A DNA stretch of 48,163 nt from Lachnospiraceae bacterium (GTDB taxonomy: Bacteria; Bacillota; Clostridia; Lachnospirales; Lachnospiraceae), in the NCBI GenBank assembly GCA_014804655.1, contig JAAUZK010000019.1, positions 1-48,163 on the forward strand, in the 5' to 3' direction. Below are positions 9,440-17,972 of the stretch, piece after piece. A program made the position numbers and the translations under genes. The notes under the pieces are model-generated. The model made no database searches, was not told the DNA's origin, and saw nothing but the letters and a program-made list of their open reading frames with translations. Each line of letters opens with the position of its first letter. The first letter of the stretch is position 1.

Positions 9440-10690
9440 TTGAAAATTATACTGTATTCATGGCAAGCCAACAATGAGCAGATCTTGGCGGACAATTTAA
9501 TAAAAATGGGATTTGAAGTCGCGTGGTTTCGTAAGGAATGTAAGCATTATACGCGGGATATGGAGCTTGCCATGGAGATGATACAGGCGGTTCATCAGGT
9601 GGCGGCGGAGGCGGTAGTCTCTTTTAACTACTTCCCCATCATTTCCATGATCTGTCATACTTGTGGGATTCCGTACTATGCGTGGGTGTATGACTGTCCG
9701 CATTTTACGTTGTATGCGAAGCAGGTCGCTGATCCTTGCAATCACATCGGTATTTTTGATCGTGAGATGGTGAGACAGCTTGCGGAGGATTACGGTATCA
9801 ATACGGTTTATCATGCGCCGCTGGCGGTAGACTGTGGATATTTTGAGGGGGCAATAACCCGTGCTTCGCAGGCGGATCGGGAGAAGTATCAGTGCGATGT
9901 ATCTTTCGTGGGCTCCTTGTATGCAGATGAGCATAATTATTATGATCTGCTTTTTTTGGGTGAAAAAGAGGTGGCTTCGAACGGTTGCAGTATGGAAACT
10001 TTGATTAAACAGCAATGTTTCTCTTATGAAAGGGATTACTTAAGACAGGCTGCTGCGTCAGGACAGATTAATCTGACAGAACTGCAGAATCCTATGGAAG
10101 AGCAAGGGCTTATGCTGGGTGACGATTATTTCGCAAGACCGGAGGATATTCTGATGGCGGCGGTTTTGGAAAAGAAGGTGACGGTAGAAGAGCGGCGGAA
10201 GCTACTCACGGGGATTGTGAGGCAGTTGAGTACATGCGGCGGCAGCGTTACATCAGACGGTTGCAGTACTGCGGACAGGAATCTTGATTTCAGATTGTAT
10301 ACGAATTCTGATACCGGGAAGCTGCCGGAACTGAATGCGCACAACCACGGCACGGTAGATTACCATACACAGATGCCGCTTGTCTTTGCGGGCAGCAGGA
10401 TTAATCTGAATATATCTTTACGATCCATTCATTCCGGTGTTCCGCTCAGAGTATTGGACATTATGGCCTGCGGTGGATTCGTGCTGAGCAACCGCCAGCC
10501 CGAAATGACAGAGTATTTCGAGGAAGGCGCGGAGATCGCTACCTTTGGCAGTATGGAAGAATGTATTGATAAGGTGCATTACTACCTGTCTCACGAAGAG
10601 GAACGGAGACAGATCGCAGAGGCGGGACGGAGAAAGGTGAAGAAAGAGTTTTCTTATGAAGCGGGGCTTGCGAGACTGTTTGAAGTATAG
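9440..10690 (+). CDS. CgeB-like glycosyltransferase, paralogue 3
   Basis: About 416 residues from a TTG at 9440, preceded by AGGAG at 9425-9429; this start aligns the protein (MKIILYSWQ...) with its paralogues. An in-frame ATG at 9413 would add nine poorly matching residues. The N-terminal half has VSFNYFPIISMICHTCGIPYYAWVYD. The C-terminal half has VFAGSRINLNISLRSIHSG, RVLDIMACGGFVLS and YYLSHEEERRQIA. Compared with paralogues 1 and 2 it has an insertion near residues 265-310. It closes the plus-strand run that began at 3303. It is closest to the minus-strand gene at 13449 (shared SFNYFPxIS and HGTVDYxxQMP), so these two form a second subfamily. Confidence 0.86.
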   Translation: MKIILYSWQANNEQILADNLIKMGFEVAWFRKECKHYTRDMELAMEMIQAVHQVAAEAVVSFNYFPIISMICHTCGIPYYAWVYDCPHFTLYAKQVADPCNHIGIFDREMVRQLAEDYGINTVYHAPLAVDCGYFEGAITRASQADREKYQCDVSFVGSLYADEHNYYDLLFLGEKEVASNGCSMETLIKQQCFSYERDYLRQAAASGQINLTELQNPMEEQGLMLGDDYFARPEDILMAAVLEKKVTVEERRKLLTGIVRQLSTCGGSVTSDGCSTADRNLDFRLYTNSDTGKLPELNAHNHGTVDYHTQMPLVFAGSRINLNISLRSIHSGVPLRVLDIMACGGFVLSNRQPEMTEYFEEGAEIATFGSMEECIDKVHYYLSHEEERRQIAEAGRRKVKKEFSYEAGLARLFEV

Positions 10691-10725
10691 AGACAAGCAT
10701 CTGCTCGACTGTGGCTTATGGGTAG

Positions 10726-11790
10726 CTAAAGTTTGCTTTCTAACTCCTTCACCTTCTCCACGGCCATCGGAAAATCTCCGCAGTTTCGGTAATGTATCAA
10801 GGCATCTTCGATTTTTCCCATCATTTCATTGATCAGCCCGATGTTGTAGGTGGGGATGAAGGAATTGGTTCCGGTCTCTCTGGTGACAGGACAATGAAGC
10901 GCCTTCACAAATTCCATCATGGCTTTTACATACTGTCCGTTGGCCATATAGATTTGTCCCATACAGCAGAAGAAGTCGGATGTGGTTGCGAAGGCATCAT
11001 AGACTGCCTCAAGCTGCAGTGCCTCTGCCTGTCTGTCGGTATGAAGCAAGGCGTTAGCATAGGCGATGATCATCATCTGTACCCATTCTTCCTGAGGATT
11101 CACATCGTATTCCAGTGCTTTCCCATAATAGATATAGGAATTTTCATAGTCGTAGATCATATTGTAGGACTGCCCGATCTGGAAATAGAGATAGGGATTT
11201 CCCGGATCTTTTTCAAGTTCGTGAAGCAGGAGCGTGTTATTGCGCTCCACTTTACTGCGAAGGTCTGTCACACTGCCCAGATAACCGACGTGATCAATCC
11301 GGAGCGGCAAATCATAGCTCTCATAGTGCATACCCGTTGTATTGTGTGTGATCTGCTCATGGATGGCGGACTCAAAGTGGAAGAACTTACGGTTAAAAAG
11401 TCTTCCCAGCCGGTCCTGATAGACCATATCAGTCTGATTGGAGATATAGTGATTATCGATGGCGAGCCTTCCCACGGATTCTGGATGCTGTCTGATCATA
11501 TCGGACATAAGCTCGATATCAAGCTCGGTGATGACTTCATCGCAGTCAAGGATCAGCACATAATCATTTGCGGCATGTGCCAGCGAGAAATTCCGTGCGG
11601 CGCTGAAGTCGTCGATCCACTTGAAATCATATATTTTATCGGTGTACCGGGCGGCAATCTCCTTCGTCCGGTCGGTAGAGCCGGTGTCAGCCACAATGAT
11701 CTCAAAACCATATGGCTTGATAGCGGCAAGGCACTTTTCGATATTCTTTTCTTCATTCTTGGCAATCATGCATACTGATATAAGGCACAT
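10726..11790 (-). CDS. GT2 glycosyltransferase with C-terminal TPR repeats, paralogue 1
   Basis: About 354 residues from the ATG at 11790, chosen because GGAG lies 9 bp upstream and because paralogues begin at the same point (MCLISVCMIAKNEE); an ATG five codons earlier lacks a ribosome-binding site. Residues about 3-230 are a GT2 domain with VADTGSTDRT and the metal-binding ILDCDEV (DxD), followed by DDFSAARNFSL. Residues about 200-350 contain TPR-type helices (YFQIGQSYNMIYDYENSYIYYGKAL, GQYVKAMMEFVKAL, NIGLINEMMGKIEDALIHY). This architecture resembles SunS-type protein glycosyltransferases, in which the TPR part can bind a polypeptide acceptor. Here flagellin is the obvious candidate (inference). 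Confidence 0.87.
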   Translation of the reverse strand: MCLISVCMIAKNEEKNIEKCLAAIKPYGFEIIVADTGSTDRTKEIAARYTDKIYDFKWIDDFSAARNFSLAHAANDYVLILDCDEVITELDIELMSDMIRQHPESVGRLAIDNHYISNQTDMVYQDRLGRLFNRKFFHFESAIHEQITHNTTGMHYESYDLPLRIDHVGYLGSVTDLRSKVERNNTLLLHELEKDPGNPYLYFQIGQSYNMIYDYENSYIYYGKALEYDVNPQEEWVQMMIIAYANALLHTDRQAEALQLEAVYDAFATTSDFFCCMGQIYMANGQYVKAMMEFVKALHCPVTRETGTNSFIPTYNIGLINEMMGKIEDALIHYRNCGDFPMAVEKVKELESKL

Positions 11791-12021
11791 TTTCTTCATC
11801 TCCATGAGAATATAGTATCATAATCTATATTATTAATCCAGTAACATCAGCACTTTTGCCCATACCCGGAGTATATGCGCAGATAATTTATATAATAACC
11901 TGTGAGAGATATTATACATCAATCTATTTGACAATCCTTATTTGTAATGAGTTTATTTATTTTCAGCTTGCCATTTTTATAGAAATAAAATATACTAATT
12001 ATAAAATTACTAATCAAATAA

Positions 12022-12043
12022 TTACTAATTATATAATTAGTAA
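12022..12043. promoter_or_regulatory. Perfect 22-bp AT palindrome upstream of the AAA ATPase gene
   Basis: TTACTAATTATATAATTAGTAA lies directly before the ribosome-binding site (GGAG at 12046). Two further half-sites of the type ACTAAT occur at about 11994 and 12007. This looks like an operator with repeated half-sites. The rest of the 11791-12057 gap is AT-rich with no gene visible. Confidence 0.5.
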
Positions 12044-12057
12044 ATGGAGAAACAATT

Positions 12058-13476
12058 ATGTTCGTAGGAAGAGATAGAGAATTGAATAAATTAAATGCGT
12101 TGTACCAAAGCGGGCAATTTGAGTTTGCTGTTTTTTATGGGAGGAGGCGTGTTGGAAAGACAACGCTTCTGCGAGAATTTATGAGGGAAAAAAAGGGCAT
12201 CTATTATATGGCCGTTGAGGGAACCGGCAAAGAAAACTTAAGCGGGCTTTCGGCAGCGCTTTTTACGCAGAATCATCTGATGGCTTACCGGGCAGCTTTT
12301 GGGGATTATGAGGGGCTTTTACAATATATAGATACCTTGGCGGAGACCGGCGAGCGTCTCGTGATCGCAATCGATGAGTATCCGTATCTCGCAGCATCCT
12401 ATCCGGCAATTTCCTCTATGTTGCAGAAGCATATAGACCAGGTATGGAAAGACAGCAGATTGTTTTTGATCTTATGCGGGTCTTCAATGAGCTTTATGGA
12501 GGAACAGGTATTGGGGTATAAGAGTCCTCTGTATGGACGCCGTACAGCGCAGTTTAAGATCCAGCCGTTTACATTCTGGGAGGCTAAAGAAATGCTGGCG
12601 GATTTTACGGTCTGGGAACAGGCAGCACTATATGGTGTGACAGGCGGAATACCGGAATATTTATCGCGTATTAACCCTTCTGTCGGTGCAGATGAAAATA
12701 TTATGGAGCTCTTTTTTGATGAAAGCGGTCGCTTATTCGAGGAGCCGATCAATTTAATGAAGCAGGAATTAAGGGAACCAATGACTTACCACTCCATTAT
12801 CTCGGCAATTGCATCCGGGGCAAGCCGGTTAAATGAAATTGCAACTAAGACAGGTTTGGAGACGAGTGGATGCAGTAATCAGCTCTCATCTTTAATTTCT
12901 TTGCAGATCATTAAGAAAGAAACGCCTGTGACGGAGCCGGTGAGCAGCCGGAGGACATTGTATCGTCTGGAAGACAGTATGTATTTGTTCTGGTATCGAT
13001 TTGTAAGACCGAATTCAAGCAGCATTATGCGCGGCGTAGGACGGCAGGTGTATGAGGCGATCGTGCTGCCGCAGATGAATGACTTTATGGGAGCAATATT
13101 TGAAAGGATTTGCCAGCAATACTTATTTTTGCCGGAAATATACAGCAGTTTTCCGTTTGTGATCGGGGAAGTAGGGCGTTGGTGGGGAACTAATGCGCGG
13201 GAGAAACGGCAGGAGGAAATTGATCTGATGGCGGTTACAGATAAGCAGGCGTTGTTTGGAGAGTGCAAATGGAAAAATGAGAAAATAGGCAGACAGATTG
13301 TGGAGAGGCTGCTTGAACGGGGAGAATTGTTTCATTATCCGGAGAAATATTACTATCTTTTCTCCAAGGCAGGTTTTCAGGAGGAAGCCCGGCTGTTCGC
13401 ACAGAAGAATAAGCGAATATGCCTACTTTCTTTCGAAGAAATGTGCGCTCAGCACAGCATCTCCCGCACCCGATGA
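12058..13476 (+). CDS. AAA ATPase with C-terminal DUF234 nuclease-like domain
   Basis: 472 residues. It begins MFVGRDRELNKLNAL, then Walker A (FYGRRRVGKTTLL, about residues 23-35) and Walker B (LVIAIDEYPYL, about 100-110), as in the archaeal-type STAND/AAA family. Around residues 250-310 is a winged-helix stretch (SGASRLNEIATKTGLETSGCSNQLSSL). The C-terminus (EEIDLMAVTDKQALFGECKWKN) has the E...EID...ECKW pattern of the DUF234 PD-(D/E)XK-like fold. Members are common in anaerobes and have no settled function. GGAG lies 8 bp before the ATG. The gene overlaps the convergent glycosyltransferase by 28 bp (13449-13476). It looks like a passenger in the glycan cluster, with an unusually AT-rich upstream region. 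Confidence 0.85.
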   Translation: MFVGRDRELNKLNALYQSGQFEFAVFYGRRRVGKTTLLREFMREKKGIYYMAVEGTGKENLSGLSAALFTQNHLMAYRAAFGDYEGLLQYIDTLAETGERLVIAIDEYPYLAASYPAISSMLQKHIDQVWKDSRLFLILCGSSMSFMEEQVLGYKSPLYGRRTAQFKIQPFTFWEAKEMLADFTVWEQAALYGVTGGIPEYLSRINPSVGADENIMELFFDESGRLFEEPINLMKQELREPMTYHSIISAIASGASRLNEIATKTGLETSGCSNQLSSLISLQIIKKETPVTEPVSSRRTLYRLEDSMYLFWYRFVRPNSSSIMRGVGRQVYEAIVLPQMNDFMGAIFERICQQYLFLPEIYSSFPFVIGEVGRWWGTNAREKRQEEIDLMAVTDKQALFGECKWKNEKIGRQIVERLLERGELFHYPEKYYYLFSKAGFQEEARLFAQKNKRICLLSFEEMCAQHSISRTR

Positions 13477-14600
13477 CGGAACGTATGGCCCGCTGCTATC
13501 TTGTCATGGCCACTCTTGGCAATGGCAATACGTTCCTCTTCGTGGGTCAGATAGTAGTTGATTTTATTGATGAAATCTTCTTTGCTTTCATAATAATCGA
13601 AATCTTCGCCGGGTATAAAGTTATCCAGATAATCAGCCTGAAAGTTACTCAACAGGAACCCGCCGCTGCCCATGATATCAAAAGCGCGCAGAGGAATACC
13701 GCTCTTAATACTCCGAAGTGAGATGTTTAAATTGATCCGGCTCTGTTTAAATACCATCGGCATCTGCTGGTAATAATCAACCGTGCCGTGGTTGGTAAGA
13801 TTGGGTATGGTGTAATCCCGGTTGGGAGTAAACAGGTCGAAGTGAAAATGCCGTGCAGCAGCGTGGAGCAGTTCATCCCGCTCCAGTCCGGTAATCTTGC
13901 GGTTGATCACATATTGGGCATAGAGATATTCCCTTGACTCCACGCCGTCCGGATTGGGATCCATCGGGAGTGCGCGGTATAGGTCGTCCATGATCGGGGC
14001 CAAGGATTCTTGAATAAAATTATAGCCCTGCACTTTCATCTGGGATGCCATGAGTGCATCCAGATAACCTTTGGTATAATCTGACAGTGATGTCATGCGG
14101 TCAAAAAAGTTATGCTCCTCGGTGTAGAGAGAGCCCACGAAGGAAACATCATATGAGTATGGAATGCCTGATGTGGTAGCTGCCGGAACGATTTTGTCCA
14201 GACGCTCTGTATTCGCCGCCATCGGCAGGTAATGTACGGTCTGTATGCCTGCGTTATGAAATTCCATATAAAGCTCCCGGTCAAACACATAGATGGTATT
14301 GCACGGGTTGATCGTGGTGTAGGAGTAGAGCATCACATACGGACTGTCATAGATCCATGAGATATAACGTATATTTTCCTGTTTGCACACAACTGAGATG
14401 ACTGGGAAATAATTAAAGGAAAAGACCACATCCGGAACTTCTCTGTGTAGGAAAGCAGAGAAATCTTTTTCCACTACTTCATCCCTGCGGGAGTCTTTAT
14501 TGGAGAACGGATAGGAGACTACCGTATGACCTTCCGCCGTAAAAGCCTCCTTCATGTCATTATTTCCAAAACTGGCCCATTCAATAAATAGTATTTTCAT
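13449..14600 (-). CDS. CgeB-like glycosyltransferase, paralogue 4
   Basis: 383 residues, GT-B fold of the CgeB/Glyco_trans_1_2 group. N-terminus MKILFIEWASFGNNDMKEAF, then VVFSFNYFPVISVVCKQENIRYISWIYDSPYVMLY. C-terminal donor site: MVFKQSRINLNISLRSIKSG, RAFDIMGSGGFLLSNFQ, YYLTHEEERIAIA. Closest relative in the window is paralogue 3 at 9440. Its 3' end overlaps the convergent ATPase gene by 28 bp. It probably acts on flagellin with the neighbouring GT2+TPR enzymes. Confidence 0.86.
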   Translation of the reverse strand: MKILFIEWASFGNNDMKEAFTAEGHTVVSYPFSNKDSRRDEVVEKDFSAFLHREVPDVVFSFNYFPVISVVCKQENIRYISWIYDSPYVMLYSYTTINPCNTIYVFDRELYMEFHNAGIQTVHYLPMAANTERLDKIVPAATTSGIPYSYDVSFVGSLYTEEHNFFDRMTSLSDYTKGYLDALMASQMKVQGYNFIQESLAPIMDDLYRALPMDPNPDGVESREYLYAQYVINRKITGLERDELLHAAARHFHFDLFTPNRDYTIPNLTNHGTVDYYQQMPMVFKQSRINLNISLRSIKSGIPLRAFDIMGSGGFLLSNFQADYLDNFIPGEDFDYYESKEDFINKINYYLTHEEERIAIAKSGHDKIAAGHTFRHRVREMLC

Positions 14601-14640
14601 AGATCTCCTCGGTTCTGGTCTATGAGAGGGCAGTGTGCCG

Positions 14641-15012
14641 TCATCTGACCGTTTTCAGTGCGTGCTCCCTGATTTTCTCATAAGTCTCAGGGCTTAAGTC
14701 GTGCTCGATCCGACATGCATCTTCGGCAGCAGCTTTTTCGTTTACGCCGAGCGATACGAAGAAGGCTGTCAGTACCTTATGCCGGTCATAGATATCGGAG
14801 GCGATCGCATAACCGGAATCAGTTAAAGTGATAAAGCCGCTTTGATCCACTTCAATATAACCATTCTCGCGTAGCTTTTTCATAGCTACGCTGATACTGG
14901 GCTTGGAGTAATTCATTTCGGTTGCAATATCAATGGAACGAACCTGACCGGTGCGCTCTTTTAAAATAAGTATCGTTTCTAAATAATCTTCTGAGGATTC
15001 ATGTATTTCCAT
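14641..15012 (-). CDS. DtxR/MntR-family metal-dependent regulator
   Basis: 123 residues. Residues 1-65 are a winged helix (YLETILILKERTGQVRSIDIATEMNYSKPSISVAMKKLRENGYIE); the rest is the dimerisation and metal-binding domain (DRHKVLTAFFVSLGV...EDACRIEHDLSPETYEKI). No SH3 domain, as in MntR. Aligning by eye, metal ligands are D9, E12, H78, C100, E103 and H104. D9 matches MntR (Asp8), whereas C100 sits where MntR has Glu99 and DtxR has Cys102, so the site is a hybrid and the metal (Fe or Mn) is uncertain. It is transcribed away from the glycan genes at 15135-17348, and no metal transporter is adjacent. Confidence 0.88.
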   Translation of the reverse strand: MEIHESSEDYLETILILKERTGQVRSIDIATEMNYSKPSISVAMKKLRENGYIEVDQSGFITLTDSGYAIASDIYDRHKVLTAFFVSLGVNEKAAAEDACRIEHDLSPETYEKIREHALKTVR

Positions 15013-15134
15013 ATGACTACCCTGACCTTAGTGTAATATTTTGCTATATAGTATATCATAAAATACCATTAATATCGCTAAATGGCAATGGTGTAATAGT
15101 ACTGAATTTGTTTTACCGTGAATAAAATCGGTAA

Positions 15135-16223
15135 TCATTGCGAAAGCTGTTGAATTCTTGCCTTAGCGGGCAGATAATCACCACATTTTCGATAGGAAGC
15201 TATAGCTTCTTTCACATATCCGGTACATTCATAGATAACACCGATATTATAATAGGCTTTATAACTATTGACGCCTTCCACTGCAAACTCTTCCATAGTA
15301 GTAGCTTTTTTAAACTCATTTATAGCTTGATCAAGGCCCCCGTTATTCATGTAGATCAGTCCGATCAGGAATACGAAGTCGGCGCGCGTGGCAAATTCGT
15401 CGTATATATCGAGCAGACCGAGAGCCTCCTGATTGCGCTTCAAATCTAATAGTGTATAACCATAGGATTCCACCATATTCTGCACATAGTCCAATGCGGG
15501 ATCTACATCCATGGAGAGCCCCAGATCAAGATAGCGGAAAGCTGTCTCGAAGTCGTGCAGTTTCCGATAGCTTTGGCCCAACTGGTAATAGATGTAGGGA
15601 TCGGAACCGTTGGTTTCCAACTCTTTCTCTAAAAGGGTAATGTTGCGTTTGGATTTCTCGCGCATCTCATCTTCCGTGCCATCATAACCTACGTGAAGAA
15701 CGGTAATCGGGGCGGAGTATACATATTTGACGGGAGTTGCATCAGGCGCGGTATTTCGGTGATCAGAAGCCGTTGTCGGCACAAGTTGCTCGTGAACGAC
15801 TCCCTCAAAATGAAAATAGCGCCTGTTTATGAAGCGGCTGACACGCACTTGCTCGTAGGATGTCTGCCCATCTTGCGCAAAACGGTTGCGGATTAGGATG
15901 CGTCCGGCATAACGGGGATAACTTTCCATACATTTCCGTAATGACTTCTGATCCATAACCTCCAGATACTCGTCACAATCGAGAGAGAGTATCCAGTCAT
16001 GGGAGGCTTTTTGCATGGCAAAATTTTTGGCGGCGCTGAAATCACCGCTCCAGTCAAAGTGGTAGATCCGGTCGGTGTATTTCAGTGCCAGTTCGACAGT
16101 GCGGTCTGTGGAGCCGGTATCTGCCAGCACGATCTCGAATCCGTAAGGCTGCAGGCGTTTCAGACACTCATCGATATGCTTCTCTTCATTTTTGGCAATC
16201 AGACAGACTGATATGGGCAGCAC
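15135..16223 (-). CDS. GT2 glycosyltransferase with C-terminal TPR repeats, paralogue 2
   Basis: 362 residues, beginning MLPISVCLIAKNEEKHIDECLKRL. GT2 domain to about residue 235 with LADTGSTDRT, SGDFSAAKNFAMQKA and the DxD motif LSLDCDEYLE; then TPR helices (YYQLGQSYRKLHDFETAFRYLDLGL, NNGGLDQAINEFKKA, NIGVIYECTGYVKEAIASYRKCGDYLPA). The downstream neighbour at 16251 is a close paralogue transcribed in the same direction 27 bp upstream, so they form an operon. Proposed role: protein-directed sugar transfer to flagellin. Confidence 0.87.
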   Translation of the reverse strand: MLPISVCLIAKNEEKHIDECLKRLQPYGFEIVLADTGSTDRTVELALKYTDRIYHFDWSGDFSAAKNFAMQKASHDWILSLDCDEYLEVMDQKSLRKCMESYPRYAGRILIRNRFAQDGQTSYEQVRVSRFINRRYFHFEGVVHEQLVPTTASDHRNTAPDATPVKYVYSAPITVLHVGYDGTEDEMREKSKRNITLLEKELETNGSDPYIYYQLGQSYRKLHDFETAFRYLDLGLSMDVDPALDYVQNMVESYGYTLLDLKRNQEALGLLDIYDEFATRADFVFLIGLIYMNNGGLDQAINEFKKATTMEEFAVEGVNSYKAYYNIGVIYECTGYVKEAIASYRKCGDYLPAKARIQQLSQ

Positions 16224-16250
16224 GGCAGATTCCTTTCCTGTTGGTTTATA

Positions 16251-17348
16251 TCACTGTCCCTGCACGAAGTTGTTTAACATCGGCTTCGGAGCGGGAGACG
16301 GGGTAAGTTCCTTCAGTTTCTTTACGGCAGGTTCATAGTCGCCGCATTTCTTATAGTATGTACAGGCTTCACTCAGGTTGCCCATATTTTCATAAATAGA
16401 AGCGATATTATAGTTGGCGCGGTAGCTGTTGACGCCTTTACGGGAGTAGGAGGAGAGGGTGGTTGCCTTCCGGAACTCCTCGATCGCTTTGTCATTTAAT
16501 CCTTTTTTCATATAGATCATGCCCATCAGATAAACGAAATCTGCACGATGTGAGAAAAGTTCATACTTATCCCGAAGCGTCATGGCAAGATCATATTTGG
16601 CCAGTTCTACCAGACAATAGCCGTATGTTTCCGCCATGCTCTGCACGAAAGCGGATCGGGGATCGGCGTTTAATTCCAACCCCTTCTGATAGTAGTACGC
16701 CGCCTTCTCCAGATCGTTCAGGGAGATATAGTTCTGTCCAAGCTGGAAATAAATATAGGGGCTTGGCCCTTTGAGGGTCAGGTCGTGAAGCAGCATTTCC
16801 AGATTACGGGTGGCGCGCATACGTTTGTCGGATTCGGAGACGTAGCCCTCGTGATAAAAGGTCAGAGGGATCATGAAAGAGTCAGGCTCATTTCCGTCCA
16901 GCGTGCATACCTGCTCGTGGATACTGCCCTCATAATGGCAGTATTTGCGGTTAAACAATCTGCCGATGCGCTCCGATTGGATGGAGCGCACACCCTGAAC
17001 AATATAGGGATTATTGCGGATGATCATACCCATGGAGCGGCTGTTTTGATCCAGTACTTCCTCCAGTTCGGCGAGATTGACATTTTCCAGATATTCGTCA
17101 CAGTCTATAATCAACACCCAGTCGTTAGAAGCCTGCTGAATGGAGAAGTTTCTGGCAGCGCTGAAGTCGTCGCACCATGCAAAATGAAACACTTTATCTG
17201 CGTATCGATGGGCAATTTCCACGGTTCTGTCCACGGAACCCGTATCCACAACGATGACTTCAAATTTACACGGTCTAAGCCTTTTGAGGCACTCTTCTAT
17301 ATGATTGTCTTCATTCTTAGCGATCATGCATACCGAAATAGGAATCAT
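16251..17348 (-). CDS. GT2 glycosyltransferase with C-terminal TPR repeats, paralogue 3
   Basis: 365 residues, beginning MIPISVCMIAKNEDNHIEECLKRL. GT2 motifs: VVDTGSVDRT, DDFSAARNFSIQQA, LIIDCDEYLE. TPR motifs: YFQLGQNYISLNDLEKAAYYYQKGL, KKGLNDKAIEEFRKA, NIASIYENMGNLSEACTYYKKCGDYEPA. It has a short Pro/Asn tail (PSPAPKPMLNNFVQGQ) not found in its paralogues. It is the first gene of the minus-strand pair 16251-15135. The promoter should lie in 17349-17627, a 279-bp AT-rich gap that also holds the divergent promoter for the HTH-glf pair. Confidence 0.87.
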   Translation of the reverse strand: MIPISVCMIAKNEDNHIEECLKRLRPCKFEVIVVDTGSVDRTVEIAHRYADKVFHFAWCDDFSAARNFSIQQASNDWVLIIDCDEYLENVNLAELEEVLDQNSRSMGMIIRNNPYIVQGVRSIQSERIGRLFNRKYCHYEGSIHEQVCTLDGNEPDSFMIPLTFYHEGYVSESDKRMRATRNLEMLLHDLTLKGPSPYIYFQLGQNYISLNDLEKAAYYYQKGLELNADPRSAFVQSMAETYGYCLVELAKYDLAMTLRDKYELFSHRADFVYLMGMIYMKKGLNDKAIEEFRKATTLSSYSRKGVNSYRANYNIASIYENMGNLSEACTYYKKCGDYEPAVKKLKELTPSPAPKPMLNNFVQGQ

Positions 17349-17555
17349 GGCGTCACCTCTTCAACTGTAAAAATCTTTTCTATCATATATATTAGCATTT
17401 TCTGCATGTTACGACAATAAAATATTTTGTTGTATTCGGGTGGAAAAAGACAAAAAATAGGAATAAAGTACCAGACTTTTTGCACAAAAATATGTAATAA
17501 AAAATCAACAAAATGATGAAATGGACGGAATATCGTTCAGTATACGTTTCACTGG

Positions 17556-17584
17556 TTCCATTTTAGAGAATTTTATGATATAAT
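17556..17584 (+). promoter_or_regulatory. Probable promoter of the HTH-glf operon
   Basis: A consensus -10 TATAAT at 17579-17584 lies 17 bp after a weak -35 (TTCCAT). The start codon of the HTH gene follows 43 bp later. The weak -35 suggests activator help or low basal output. Confidence 0.5.
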
Positions 17585-17627
17585 TTCCACAAAAATAATC
17601 AGAATCATACACTATAGGAGGGCTAAA

Positions 17628-17972
17628 ATGACAAAGGCAGAAATATTAAAGGCAGAAATTTTAAAGCAGTATAAGAGTGTCAGACAGTTCGCGATCGAGA
17701 TGGAGATACCGTACTCCACTCTGGTTACTGCCCTGGATAGAGGAATTGAGGGAATGGCGTATGGCACTGTAATCAGAATGTGTGACAAATTGAACCTGAA
17801 TCCGGTTGATTTTACACCGCTTAACCAGAAGAGTGTACTCGGAAGCAAGATCATGGAGAATCGTGTGATGCAGTACTATGTGAAGCTGAACAAGACGGGA
17901 CGTAAGAAAGCGCTGGAGTTGATGGAAGATTATGCGCAGTTAGAGAAATATAAGGCAGTAGAGGAGAATTAA
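17628..17972 (+). CDS. Small XRE/Cro-like HTH protein coupled to glf
   Basis: 114 residues. A helix-turn-helix lies around residues 13-62 (SVRQFAIEMEIPYSTLVTALDRG...GTVIRMCDKLNLNPVDF), typical of XRE/Cro-type DNA-binding domains. The C-terminal 40 residues are helical and charged. The N-terminus contains a perfect small duplication (KAEILKAEILK), visible in DNA as two copies of AAAGGCAGAAAT(A/T)TTA. AGGAGG precedes the ATG. Its stop overlaps the glf start (TAATG), so the two are translationally coupled, and the regulator probably controls its own operon. Confidence 0.82.
   Translation: MTKAEILKAEILKQYKSVRQFAIEMEIPYSTLVTALDRGIEGMAYGTVIRMCDKLNLNPVDFTPLNQKSVLGSKIMENRVMQYYVKLNKTGRKKALELMEDYAQLEKYKAVEEN

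Noticed and set aside
10792..11778. Long plus-strand ORF (328 aa) opposite the GT2+TPR gene
   Set aside because: It lies wholly antisense to a well-supported glycosyltransferase, has no ribosome-binding site or known motif, and its composition mirrors the opposite frame.
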